A stretch of DNA of 64,000 nucleotides from assembly GCF_029873635.1 (NCBI RefSeq), contig NC_080424.1:737501-801500 (forward strand), written 5' to 3'. The DNA comes from Malania oleifera (lineage: Eukaryota; Streptophyta; Magnoliopsida; Santalales; Ximeniaceae). The position numbers and the translations under genes were made by a program. Every line of letters starts with the position of its first letter. The stretch's first letter is position 1. The notes beneath the pieces are model-generated. The model saw only the letters and a list, made by a program, of their open reading frames with translations. It did not search any database and had not been told where the DNA came from. Positions 22,682-34,342 of the stretch are shown here, piece after piece.

Positions 22682-24346
22682 ATGAGACAGCGCAGATGGC
22701 TTAAGTTGATTAAGGACTGCAACTGTATTATTAGCTATCATCCAAGAAAGGCTAATATGGTAGTCGATGCTCTGAGTCGGAAGTCTGTTGATGCGTTAGT
22801 CTCAGCAATGGAGGTTCAGCATCATATCTGTAAGGTCCTTGAGAAGTTAAGTTTGGAGGTAGTGGAAGGAAATCATCAGGCTGTTTTGGCTAGCTTGGTG
22901 GTACAACCAACTTTGTAGGAGAGGATCCAGGTGGCACAGAAGGAGGATCCTGAATTTGTTGAGGTTATGGAAGGAATTCGGAAGGGGTTGAAGCCGGATT
23001 TCAGTGTCTCTGGTGATGGGATATTGAGATTTCGTGGCAGTGTTTGTGTACCGAATGATGCTGCAATTAAACGAGTCATTCTGGAGGAGGAACACCGTTC
23101 ACTCTACACTGTACATCCAGGTAGTACGAAAATGCACCAGGATTTGAGGGAATCTTTATGGTGGACCAACATGAAAAGAGAGATCGCTCGATTTGTAGAG
23201 CAGTGCTTGACGTGTCAGCGAATCAAAGCGGAACATCAGAGACCAGCAAGACCACTTCAGCCACTTGACATCCCTGAGTGGAAGTGGGAACATGTTTCAA
23301 TGGATTTTGTGACGGGTCTACCTGCGTCGGTGCATGGGCAAAATGCCATATGGGTTATAGTGGATCGACTGACGAAGAATGCACATTTTATTCCAATCAG
23401 AGTTGGCTACTCTTTGAATAGGCTGGTAGAACTTTATGTGCAGGAGGTGGTACGACTCCATGGTGTCCCTATTTCTATTGTTTCAGATCGGGATCCACGT
23501 TTTACATCTCGTTTCTGGAAGAGTTTACAGGATGCCTTGGGATCGTGACCGACGTTCAGTATGTCTTTTCACCCGCAGAAGGATGGACAGTCGGAGAGGA
23601 CTATTCAGATGTTAGAGGATATGTTGCAGGCTTGTATACTACATTTCAGTGATAGTTGGATACGATATTTACCGCTTGTTGAGTTTGCATATAACAACAA
23701 TTCCTAAGCTAGCATAGAGATGGCACCTTATGAGGCTTTGTATGGTCATCGGTGTCAATCTCCGTTATATTGGGATCAGGTAGGTGAGCGACAGATACTG
23801 GGTCCAGAACTTGTTCAGCAGACCTCTGCAAAGGTCGAGTTAATTAGGGAAAGAATCAAGACAGCTCAGAGTTGATAGAAAAGTTATGCTGATACTTATC
23901 GACGAGAATTGGAATTTGAGGTAGGAGATATGGTATTCCTGAGAATCCCTCTGATGAAAGGGGTGATGAGGTTCAGGAAGAAGGGGAAGCTAAGTCCTTG
24001 GTCTATCAGGCCTTTTTAAATCCTTGAAAGGATAGGTTCGGTTGCTTATCGAGTGGCTTTACCTCCAGCACTATCCAAAGTCCATGATGTGTTTCATGTG
24101 TCTGTACTGAGGAAGTATGTACCAGATCCATCATAAGTACTGAGTTACGAACCTCTAGAGATTAGTGATGCCTTATCATATGGGGAAGTACCAGTGCAAA
24201 TGTTGGATTGGAAGGTGCAGCAATTACGGACTAAGGAAATACCTCTCGTGAAGGTATTATGGCGTAACCATACAGTGGAAGAAACTTCAAAGGAATTAGA
24301 TTCTGAAATACGCCAGAAGTACCCACAATTATTTGAAAGAACATAG
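22682..24346 (+). pseudogene. Broken integrase with C-terminal chromodomain of element E
   Basis: The HHCC zinc domain ([18 protein letters not shown] ... CLTCQRIK) and catalytic core ([47 protein letters not shown], then PQKDGQSERT) are largely intact from 22931 to 23548. TGA and later stops follow, including an adjacent TGA-TAG pair at 23873-23878 where the family has Arg-Gln. The tail (LDWKVQQLRTKEIPLVKVLWRNHTVEETSKELDSEI) is the degenerate chromodomain typical of the Tekay/Del clade, which is thought to guide insertion into heterochromatin. Confidence 0.88.
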
Positions 24347-24587
24347 GTATATAGTAGTGTAGATGATATAGATTAAATGATATGATCTTCGAAAGAGTTT
24401 TGTATGTGTATGTAATCTTCCGATGTATCTTTTGTAACCACGGTATTCCTCTGCCATATATGAGGATATGTAATGAATTTGGGCTGAAGTCGCTTTGTAG
24501 GTGACTATCGAATATTTTGTAGAGTGGAATTATAAGAAAAGAATATGTGTAGCAATGGTTAGTAAATTTTGAGGACAAAATTCTTAT

Positions 24588-24600
24588 AAGGGGGGGAGAC
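24588..24600 (+). promoter_or_regulatory. Polypurine tract of element E
   Basis: A purine run, AAGGGGGGGAGAC, ends immediately before the second LTR, the expected place for plus-strand priming. Confidence 0.85.
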
Positions 24601-24916
24601 TGTAGAGACCCAAACCCGTAATAAGCTAGGTTCATCGACGAAGGAGTCACGTTCGTCGATGAAGTCCTTCAGAGCCGTGTCGACAAAATTCAAAGCCTCG
24701 TCGACGAGCAAATACCGAGCAGGTCAGAGAAATATTCGGAATTGGGCTCGGCGACGAAGGAATGGCTTCGTCGATGAGCTGTGTGGCGGATTAGTTGATG
24801 AAGACGCCGCCTCGTCGACAAGTTTGACTCAGTCAAAGGCCCTATAAATATCCATTTTTGTTGCTTAGAAGCTAAGTTTCTTCCCAAAGCTCTCTCTCTC
24901 ACTCTAAACCAGCGGA

Positions 24917-24961
<45 letters not shown>

Positions 24962-26645
24962 AGACTCTTTGCTGTTCGACGTCCATTTCTAAAAATGGAG
25001 GTTCCTGCGTGGATCAGAGGAGGAAGTTCTACAACTTTAGCGGATCAAATCGTTGTTTTGAAGATTTTTTAGTTTTCTCAAAAATCGAGGTAAGGATCTG
25101 ATTTCAATTTCGATTAAATATTTGGATAGTAGTCGAAATTATACTAAGATTATGTTCTATGGTTTTTAGGTTTTGAGGATCCCGGGTTGTCGGTTTGGAT
25201 CGTTTCCGTACGTAGTTTCGTTTTGAGTTTAAGGTAAGGGGAATTTGATTACAACAGCATTTTTGGAAAAAACTATACCGCTAAAGAGTTAGGTTATGCT
25301 TATATGTATGATTTAACTGTTTATTTGCTAAATTCTACCAAGTAGAAATGCCGGTTTTATGATTTTTTGGTTTTTGGTAAAAAATGAGAATTTTGGCGTA
25401 TGATCTCCAAATTTTACGAAAATTACTTATTTGCAATTATACTGTAGTAGGAGATGTCTGAATCCTTTGCTTTGTCATTTAAATAGTGTTTACGGGATTT
25501 ATATCATTCAACAAAGTTTTGGACTAAACTCGTGTGATGTATATTGAAATGGAAATGTATGAATTTTCTATATTATGTATATGGATTATGGGAATGGAGT
25601 TCCATTTTGATTTACTGGGATTGTGGAAAACAGAGGCCGATTATACACCGAGCTGTATCTATAAAAAGGGTAAACCGAGAGGATATATGTTGGATTATAT
25701 CCGATGTGATTATCTGAATTTATGAAAATACTGGAATTGCACATGCTATTATATTTTGTTGTAAATTGTATGTATGATACTGGAAACATAGCTTGCTACC
25801 AAAATCAGTTGAAAAAAAACTTCAGTGATGGGGTTGAAAAATACTCTAAACTATTATAAGCACTATTCCGATGCTAGTAGCACAGTGCAACCACACTTGA
25901 GGGATCAGTGTCGGTACTTAAGATAGTCGACCTGCGTGGAGTTAGTAAACTGCTCGTAAAAATAAATCAGGGGCGGTCGGACTATAGAAGATGCTCCGCA
26001 TTGTCTGTACGAACAAGACATTGTCAGAGGTATCAATGTATAACCCGTGCCATGAGGGTAAACAGGAAAATTGACATACCAAGCTGTAGTTGTTCTAATA
26101 ATCATATGCATGATTTAAATGTTTGAATGTGCAGAAAAATCCTATATGTTACAGTATTATATACAAATGTTCCATATGTATGAGTTTTTATAAGAATATG
26201 CATATATGCAGTCACACACAGTTGTAACACCTTCTTCCTTATTAAGAAATGTCTCACCCTATTATACAACCTTTTTTTTAAGGTCCATCAGTATGTCGGT
26301 CCTAGTAGCTAAACAGATTGGGGAGATTGTTTTTGGTTTAGCTTACGTAAGCATTCAAATCATGTGTTAAACTTAGATGAAGTTCCTTTTTGGAGGGTTG
26401 TAATAACCGGATTTATTCTATGTCTGGATTTATGTACTTGTGGATGTATTAGTAAGCTCTGTTATAAGTCTAGTAGAAATGCCAATGAATGTTTATGTTT
26501 TTCCGCAATATTTACATTGAAATTTTGCATGGTTTACACCCGTATGTCCTTGTTTAGGGCGGGATGTCTATGTATCTTGAACAGGTACAGGTATTTTGTA
26601 GTTGGGTTAACGATGCTGGTCCGTATAAAGGGTCAGGTCGTTACA
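24601..26645 (+). mobile_element. Second LTR of element E, shared by two internal regions
   Basis: Starts TGTAGAGACC after the polypurine tract and ends GTCGTTACA at 26645. It is both the 3' LTR of E and the 5' LTR of a second internal region, because a primer binding site and leader follow it. TATA box 24843-24850; donor 25090; acceptor 25168-25169; mini-exon 25170-25233 (64 nt); second donor 25234; conserved motif 26239-26259. A (CT)n tract at 24920-24960 is about 40 bp here and about 12 bp in the first LTR. Confidence 0.92.
24920..24960. repeat. (CT)n microsatellite in the leader of LTR E
   Basis: About 20 CT units, in the transcribed leader downstream of the TATA box. Confidence 0.95.
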
Positions 26646-27792
26646 GTTGGTATCAGTGCCCATTAACCTGTCGGAAGTGTGTTATAATGCATGCTGTCTG
26701 GTTAGGGATGTCTTTAAGACTTAGGAGTTGCTAGTTCTATAGTCTAGAATATACCAGAGTATAGGGCAAGGATAAGACCTTGAGTTTTGCTTTGTATATC
26801 TGGAGACGGAATTCATTGATAGACTTCTGTGTTTTTCTAGATTAGTCGAAAGGTTCAGAAAATCACGGCAATCCATTGACGGTTTTGGTTTCCTAGTAGA
26901 AGGGCGGAATTCGAGTTCGAATGATAATATCAAATTAAATGAGTGTGTCAATATTGGGGATATGAAGTTAAGGAATTGAGTTATAATATGATAGCACTAG
27001 TCAATGCACAGGTTATTACTTTTCTAATGGATTCTAGTAATTGTTTTTAGGATGGAATCCAGGGATATTACTGCCAACGTGGGAGGCAGTAGTAGTGAGG
27101 GTGCCGGCTAAAGAGAAGAAGGACAAGTCGATGAGAATGTGCATCGATTATAGAGAACTGAATAAGGTGACGATAAAGAACGGGTATCCGCTACCCAGGA
27201 TCGATGATTTGTTTGATCAATTTCAGGGCACATAGATCTTTTCCAAGATTGACCTACGATCTAGGTATCACTAGCCGAAGGTGAAAGCGGAGGACGTCTC
27301 GAAAACTGCATTTCGAACCCATGGCCATTTTGAATTTATGGTTATGCCTTTTGATTTGACTAATGCACCTGTAGCATTTATGGATTTGATGAATTGGGTC
27401 TTTTATGAACATCTAGATCAGTTCGTTGTAGTATTTATCGATTATATCCTGATGTATTCTAGGAGTGCTGCAGAGCATGAAGTTCATTTGAGACTAGTTT
27501 TGCAAATGCTTAGGGATAAGAGGTTGTATGCTAAGATAAAGAAGTGTGAGTTCTGGCTGGAACAGATTGCATTTTTGGGGCACGTAGTGTCTAAAGAAGG
27601 TGTATTGGTGGACCCATGTAAGATTAAGGCAGTAGTGGATTGGGCGAGACCGAAGAATGTTCAAGAGGTCAGAAGTTTTCTGGGTCTTGCAGGTTACTAC
27701 CGTCAGTTTGTATCTAGTTTAACAGGACCTTTGACGAGACTCACGCAGAATAATGTGAGGTATGATTAGACGGATGAGTGCGAATGGAGTTT
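26646..27792 (+). mobile_element. Second, internally deleted internal region of E (tandem copy)
   Basis: Primer binding site, leader and gag start (ATG 27052, after TTTTTAG) are collinear with 19463-19920. At about 27113 the sequence jumps to the reverse transcriptase ([24 protein letters not shown]), skipping about 1.8 kb relative to the first copy. RT continues ([32 protein letters not shown] with the second catalytic Asp changed to Tyr) into early RNase H. It stops at about 27792, where it is joined to integrase sequence of element A. The rest of this copy and its LTR are gone. Confidence 0.88.
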
Positions 27793-28170
27793 TTAAGGGT
27801 GGTTCCCATGAAAGGAATTATTACGTTTGGGAAGAAAGGTAAGTTAAGCCTTAGATATATTGGGCCCTTCGAGATTTTGGAGAGAATTGGTCCAGTCACC
27901 TACATAATAGCACTACCGCTAGCATTATCCAAAATTCATGATGTATTCTACATTTCAATATTGAAAAAGTACGTTCCAGATCTTTCTCATGTGATAAGCT
28001 ATGAGTCATTGGAAGTCAATGATACTTTAGCATATGAGCAAGTACCAATCCAGATTCTGGATAGAAAGGATCAGGAATTACGTACCAAGAAGATACCATT
28101 AGCAAAGGTACTCTGGCACAACCATGCTATTGAGGAAGCATCATGGGAATTAGAGAAGGAAATAAGCTAG
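27791..28170 (+). pseudogene. Integrase C-terminus and chromodomain of element A
   Basis: Reading resumes with FLRVVPMKGIITFGKKGKL, then GPFEILERIGPVTYIIALPL, then the chromodomain-like tail KKIPLAKVLWHNHAIEEASWELEKEIS and a stop at 28168-28170. This stretch is open (about 120 codons) but lacks the catalytic core. The segment between NNSYQ (17454) and this point is deleted. The join with E's second copy lies within about 27788-27793. Confidence 0.87.
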
Positions 28171-28298
28171 AAATGCCCACACCTTTTCAACGATAGGAGG
28201 TTAGATTAAAGCGTGACACTAAATCCTGTACACATTTAAATAATTCAATATATTTCCATTAACTTTATAGTTAGCGAATTTCAAGGACAAAATTGTCA

Positions 28299-28312
28299 TA
28301 AGAAGAGGAGGA
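28299..28312 (+). promoter_or_regulatory. Polypurine tract of element A
   Basis: A purine-rich run, AAGAAGAGGAGGA, directly before TGTGAGAATTC, the 3' LTR start at 28313. Confidence 0.8.
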
Positions 28313-28361
28313 TGTGAGAATTCAAAAAAAATATTAATTAATTAATTAAAATAAATATAAT

Positions 28362-28364
<3 letters not shown>

Positions 28365-28400
<36 letters not shown>
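28365..28400. repeat. (AT)n microsatellite
   Basis: About 18 AT units near the start of A's 3' LTR. A ten-base C run lies at about 28491-28501. Confidence 0.93.
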
Positions 28401-28405
<5 letters not shown>

Positions 28406-28423
28406 ATATGTATGGATGATAAG

Positions 28424-28450
28424 ATAAGGATGGATATCATCCATCCTTAT
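28424..28450. repeat. 12-bp inverted repeat with 3-base loop
   Basis: ATAAGGATGGAT at 28424-28435 and its exact complement at 28439-28450, separated by ATC. It is about 110 bp into the U3 of A's 3' LTR. Confidence 0.85.
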
Positions 28451-28720
28451 TAGATTGAAATCAAATTACAGATTCAAATTGAATCTCACACCCCCCCCCC
28501 CTTTGCACGCACGTCTCTCTCTCTCCCTCTCTCTTATCCTTTAATTAATTTAGGAAGCAAAGAAATTCAATTTCTCTTCCCCCTCCTGCAAAATTATAAT
28601 ATTGTCTTTCCAACTATCTATAAATAGGAGAGTTCTCAATTTATTTTTTTCATAGAAAATTTTTAAAGAAAAAGTGAAGGAAAAAGTGAAGAAAATATTT
28701 AGTGGTGGATAAAGAATTTT

Positions 28721-30619
28721 TGTAACGACCTGCTATACTTTATAAATATTTTAAATTTTTTCAATAATAAATACCATGAAATTTCATGTCTCTAATACCT
28801 TCTGATATATATATATATAACTATTAACCTATGCAACAGGAAGCTGTATCCATATAACCATAAACACATATATACACAATACTAGAGTGCGAAGATGTTC
28901 CCAAAATATGCATATACAACTATTCCTCAGAAAGACACCCTCATCTGTGCTAGAGTTATACAAAATTAATCTCCAAAAAAAAATACTCACTCTACTGACG
29001 GGGCAGCACTGAAGCCCCTCTACCTACGAGCGTGATCCGCTCACCTACCTAGATCAGCTAAAAAATGTTAATGTAATGGGATGAGCCAACGCCCAGTAAG
29101 ACGAAATATGTTATTGCTAGTGTGTGGCAAATGAGTTACATTTCTATAAAAATTTGAGTCTATAAAATCATGAATAACTGAATTTGAAAATATAGGTACA
29201 AATAATATATATACCACCTTGTTCACATTACTTAACATAACTGTCTTTATAAGTTTTCTATTCATAATACTTCTAGTATTCATAAGTATATCCTTTATTT
29301 CTGTAAACTGTATATACATATAAATACTGAAAAACTTTCCTGTAGATAACTGTATGTCATGATTTAACCTCTCATGACAAGGTTGTGCGGCTTCTAGGCG
29401 GGATTTACCACTGGTTGGCCTACCAGGATAAACCACTATACTTCTTCAGTTAGATCGGCCCTCCTCAACCCATATTTGATAGGGAGTCTGTCCACAACAT
29501 AAGCACGATCGACTTATCTATCACGTATTATCTGAATAGGTGATTGCACTTTATACTGTATATAGCTACAGTACTGTGCTCTGTAATCTGTAATGGTCCA
29601 TCAGTGTCTTATACTATATAATACATCTCTATATACAACTATTTATTTTACCATGATTCTGTAATAACTGTATTAACCATAACGTTGTGATAAACTGTAT
29701 TCGTACCAACTGTATTTTTGAAATGAACTGTAAAACTGTATATCATGGTACTAAAAAAATGTATAATCATGGTATTTTGAAAATACTATAAACCATATTC
29801 CCTATCTGTATATTCTGTAAAACATAATCCTGAAAATACTGTAAAACATATTTATGTATTGTATCTATATTCTCAAGCCACACAGTAATTTAAAACATAT
29901 TATACATAATTGATAAACCATATAAATTTCTACTTTGAATAATAATCTGGTAAAAACGTATAATTTATGCTGAAAACATACTAGAATTGACTAGCATAAC
30001 ATATTTCCCTTACCTGATTTCTGTTAAAAATCCTCTGCTGAGACGGATCCTACACCTGCAGGGTTCTCCACTCAACACCCTGAAAATCATATATCCTAGA
30101 ACAAAATATCACTATTTCCTTGCGTACTACATTTCCTACAACTGCTGAAAAGCCAAACTTTGACAAAAAGACCTTACCCTAAATCTGGGATGAAATCCAA
30201 CTTCGTCCTACTGACAATCCGCTCCGGCAGACTTGGAGAGAACTTTCCCAGGAGCATCGTGGTGGCCTCAGATCATCGATCCGGCGGCTAACGGGGCCAA
30301 AATCAAAGAGAGAGGAGGGAGAGATCATAAAGAGAGGAGAGAGAGTTTTTTTGAATTTTTCTGCGTAAAAATCCAAGTTTAACACCATTTATACTACAGG
30401 CTTCGTCGACGAGCCACTTAATCTCGTCGATGAGTCTAAGAAGAAATTCGTCGACGAACTCTCCCCTTTGTCGACGAAATTCAGAATCTCCCAAAACATC
30501 CTCTCGGTATCTTCTCGTTGACGAAACATGTCCTCGTCGACGAGACCCTCTTGTACCCTCGTCGACGAATCCCCTATGTTCGTCAACGAGGCTATGAGAA
30601 AATTCCTTGGGTTATTACA
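28721..30619 (-). mobile_element. Gypsy solo LTR K, minus strand, in A 3' LTR
   Basis: Borders TGTAACGACC (28721) and GGTTATTACA (30619), with a perfect 5-bp TSD atttt (28716-28720 and 30620-30624). It is 1899 bp with no internal region. On the minus strand: palindrome array 30595-30405, donor AGG|GTAAGG at 30177, acceptor TTTTCAG|G at 30080-30081, 66-nt mini-exon 30079-30014, second donor CAG|GTAAGG at 30013, conserved motif 29078-29099. Confidence 0.92.
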
Positions 30620-30709
30620 ATTTTTATACGCATAAAATTCTTACTCCCCCATTCTTTCCAAACTAATTTTAGGAATTCATCTTTAACCGCGTTAGAGGAA
30701 TAGGTCAAG

Positions 30710-31010
30710 GTAAGTGGGTTGAATTATGTCAACTTTTATTTAATATACCTCATTTAAATTAAAGTACGAGGATTGAAATATATCAGTTTTTATTTAATAT
30801 ACCTGATTTAAAATTAAAGTACGGGGATTAGATTATATCAGTTTTTATTTAATATACCTGATTTAAATTAAAGTATGGGGATTGGATTATATCAGTTTTT
30901 ATGATTTAAATTAAAGTACGAGGATTGAATTATATCAGCTTTTATCAAATATACCTGAGTTAATTAAAGTACATGGATTTAATTATATCAATTTTTTTAT
31001 TAAATATAAC
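30710..31010 (+). repeat. Minisatellite in the 3' LTR of A
   Basis: About five diverged 50-60-bp units, the counterpart of 1318-1640. Confidence 0.7.
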
Positions 31011-32306
31011 TGAGCTTATTGTTTTAAATGAAGTGTTTTAAATCCATTCGGTTAATTTACAACATTTTAATATTCTATTAAAAAATAAATAATTATTAAC
31101 ACGCAAATCGTGTTGCATGAGTTTATTTTAGTACATATTAAATAAATGAGTAATGATGAGATTTTTATGATGTTATATTTATTACATGTTTTATAATGAT
31201 GATATTTTTATAATACTATTTTATTACGCATTTTATAATGAAAAATGATAGTGTTTTTATGATACTATTTTATTGCATAAATTATAATGGTATGTTTTAA
31301 GAACCTTGATGGCTCAGAGATTATGAATGTTCGGTACCGTAACTTATAAGTTACAGTTTATTGAGTGCACCTACACTACTAACAGAGTGATTTTATAGAG
31401 TAGTGGATTTCTCCTGAGTGCACACCTGGTTCCGGACCAAGAATTAATAGGAAAAATCTCGCTTATAGATGATGTTAGAGTTTGATTTAGTTAGCTCGGT
31501 CAGTCAGTAAAGTCCAGTTTTTGGATCGCACAACCCAAAAATGGGGGCAAACATCACTTACAGTTAATAAGCCAAAATGAGTTTTTTTTTTTTTTAATTC
31601 ATATTGATATATTTACATGAACAAAACCATTTAGTAGGCCTAAATGATGATTTGAAGGAAAAACATATAGGAAAGTATGCATATATATATGGTCACATTT
31701 AAAGGGCCTACGTAATGATTTACAGAAAAGGAAAGTATATATATATATGTGTGTGAGCAGGTCCCCGTTTAGTAGGTTTAAATGATGATTTACACGAAAA
31801 ACATAAAGGGAAGTATATACATATATTTATATAGTTATTTGGATCAAAATAATTTTATAAATGTTTATAATTGTTCAAATTCAGTTTTTAACAGGTACAA
31901 TATTAAATATTAATTATTAAATGAATTTTGATACTGTAAAATTCATCTGAAGCTACATACTAATATTAATCTTTCCTACTTACCGAGCGTCGTCTCACAT
32001 TAATTATTATTCCACCTTATAAATAGTTATGCAGGACGTACTAGGAATTAGGCATAGCGAGCATCTGGGCAGGATTAGAGAATGTAGCTTAAAATAAATA
32101 TTTGTATAGTACTAGTTAAATATGTTTTCATATTTCATAGAATGTAAATGTTGTTATTGGAGATACCTCTGTAATATAGTTGTTTAGTACTCTGGTATAA
32201 AGGATTCGAGGTTTCAATTACTTCTGCTACTTTATATTTATTATGTCAATTATAGAATATTTATAAAAAATCGCACCTCAGGCCTTATCGGGTTCAAGGC
32301 GTGACA

Positions 32307-32519
32307 AGAGATGCCCCAAAGTGGTCATGGGCATATATACCTACACAAACAAGTTGCTTAAGGTGCTCCTAAGCACATGGTCCTCACATGGATGAGCTGC
32401 TCTGAGGTCATGTGGTCCTTTTGCGGACATGGTGTTCCTAGGCATGTGCCCTTTATATGGATCAAATGTTTTAAGGTACTCTTGGTTCGAGGAGGTCTAA
32501 GGTACTCCTAGGCATATGT
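32307..32519. other. Unassigned DNA with degenerate GGTACTCCTAGGCA repeats
   Basis: No gene is seen. Variants of AGGTACTCCTAGGCACATG recur about five times at 20-60-bp spacing, and once more on the far side of LTR L (near 34365). This suggests a diverged tandem repeat that existed before L inserted. Confidence 0.5.
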
Positions 32520-32764
32520 TATAATGACCTGAAGAATAATGACATTTAAATAATAAAGAGGGAGGAAAATGGAGGTCCCATCTTGTCAATGAGAAGATAC
32601 CGAGAGAGGATTTTTGGGAAGTCTGAAATTCGTCGACGATGGTGCAGATTCATCGACAAACTTTCTACAGGACTCTTCGACGAGGTGACGTGGCTCGTCA
32701 ACGAATCCCGCAGTATAAATAGCCCAAAACATGGTTTAATCGTAGAAAAATCAACGCACATCTT

Positions 32765-32827
<63 letters not shown>

Positions 32828-34342
32828 CGGCCTCTTCTCCATCTCTCTTCTATTTCGGCCCCATCAGTCGCCGGATCGACGATCTGAGGCCACCACGACG
32901 CTCCTAGCGATGTTTTCTCCAAATTTACCAAGCGGATCGTCAGTGGGATCAAGTTGAATTTCTTCCCAGAATCAGGATAAGGCCTTTTATTCAGTTTTTG
33001 GTCTTCTGGCAGTTGTAGGAAATGACGGAGACAAAGAAATAATGATATTTTGTTCTGGTGAATGTGGTTTTCAGTGTGTTGAGTAGGAAGCCCAGCGGGT
33101 GTTAGACTAGTATACCATAGGGGCTTTCTAGTAGTCAGGTAAGGGAACCATGCTATGTTAGGAAACTCTTTTATTATCTCAACATGAATTATATTTTTAA
33201 CAAATTATTGTTCAGATTATATATATATAGTTTCCAGAACTTGAAAATGTTAATATGTATTTGTGTGGCTTGAGTTGATAACCGAACAGTACTATTTTTA
33301 TAGAATATGTGAATACCATGTCTATAGTTATTAACAGAAATACCATGTTATTTGCATATTATAGAATGATGAATTTTTTAGTATACAGTATACTCAGAAA
33401 TATGTACTTTCAGTAATCTCAGAATAACATGTTTATTAGTACCATAACGTCCCAATATACAGATATTCAGACAGCAGTTCAGTTATACAGAAATTAGATT
33501 TTCAATCAATTTTATTTAGAATTTCAGATAAATTCTATGGGGTTATGATTATTTTAGAAACCACAGTAAAAATAGTATATTACAGATATCAGTTACCTAT
33601 ATAGTATCATACCCTGTGGATCAGACAGCAAAGCATGGTACCGTAACTACAGATATTCAGTTTAGAGTGCAACCACATTACTCAGATAGTAAGTGGTATG
33701 AGGTCGATCGTGCCCACGTCGGGACAGGCTCTCCATCAGATATGGATTGAGGGGGCTGATCAGACTGTCGGAGTTCAGTTGACTTACCCTAGTCGGCCAG
33801 CCAGGATAGGTCCCGCCTTCGAGCCACACAACCCTGTCATGAAAGGTTAAGTCATGACATACAGTCATCCACGGAAAGTTTTTCAAATATTATAAGTATA
33901 AGTAGATTTCCAGAATTAGTAGTAGTATTATAAAAAGTAAATTTATATAGTCTTAATATATGTTCCTTATACCAACATTTACAGTTCTAGTTATTCATGA
34001 TATTATTTTTAAAACAAATTATAAATACAGAAATATAACTCAGTAGCCACACATTAGTAATAGTATGTTTTGTCTTACTGAACGTTGGCTCATCCTAGTG
34101 TTGAATTGTTTTTCAGGTGATCCAGTTAGGCGAGCGGAGAGGCTCGCAGTTTTTGTGAACCCTTGGTATTAGTGAGGGTAGTTTCAAAAAAACAGTGAGG
34201 ATTGTATATTGTCGGATGATTTGATACTCTAGTATTATATTATGTGTGGTTTTATTTTATATGATTAGTTTTCCGCTGTTTAGGATAATGATTGAATTTA
34301 AAATTAGCAAAAAAGATTTTATTTTTTTAGCAGGTCGTTTCA
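32520..34342 (+). mobile_element. Gypsy solo LTR L
   Basis: Begins TATAATGACC (terminal TG apparently mutated) at 32520 and ends GGTCGTTTCA at 34342. Flanks tatgt (32515-32519) and tatgc (34343-34347) are a TSD with one mismatch. Inside: palindrome array 32585-32710, TATA box 32714-32721, (CT)n 32769-32824. The first donor is lost (CAG|GATAAGG at 32976). Acceptor GGTTTTCAG is at 33073-33074, the 64-nt mini-exon is 33075-33138, the second donor CAG|GTAAGG is at 33139, and the conserved motif is 34075-34095. Confidence 0.85.
32769..32824. repeat. (CT)n microsatellite in LTR L
   Basis: About 28 CT units in the leader just after the TATA box, the same position as the (CT)n tract of LTR E. Confidence 0.95.

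Larger units (their letters stand above)
28313..32306 (+). mobile_element. 3' LTR of gypsy element A, interrupted by solo LTR K
   Basis: Starts TGTGAGAATTC and ends GGCGTGACA at 32306. Without K and one TSD copy it is about 2.09 kb. TATA box CTATAAATAG near 28619. A GTAAGTGG donor at 30710 follows a possible 37-nt mini-exon (30673-30709) preceded by AATTTTAG. The minisatellite at 30710-31010 matches the 5' LTR. Conserved TCTCAC motif is at about 31980-31998. This family lacks the dense TCGTCGACGA array. Confidence 0.88.

Noticed and set aside
32583-32957. A 124-codon frame with a long Leu-Ser repeat.
   Set aside because: The repeat is translated (CT)n and the frame spans the U3 array, TATA box and leader of LTR L.
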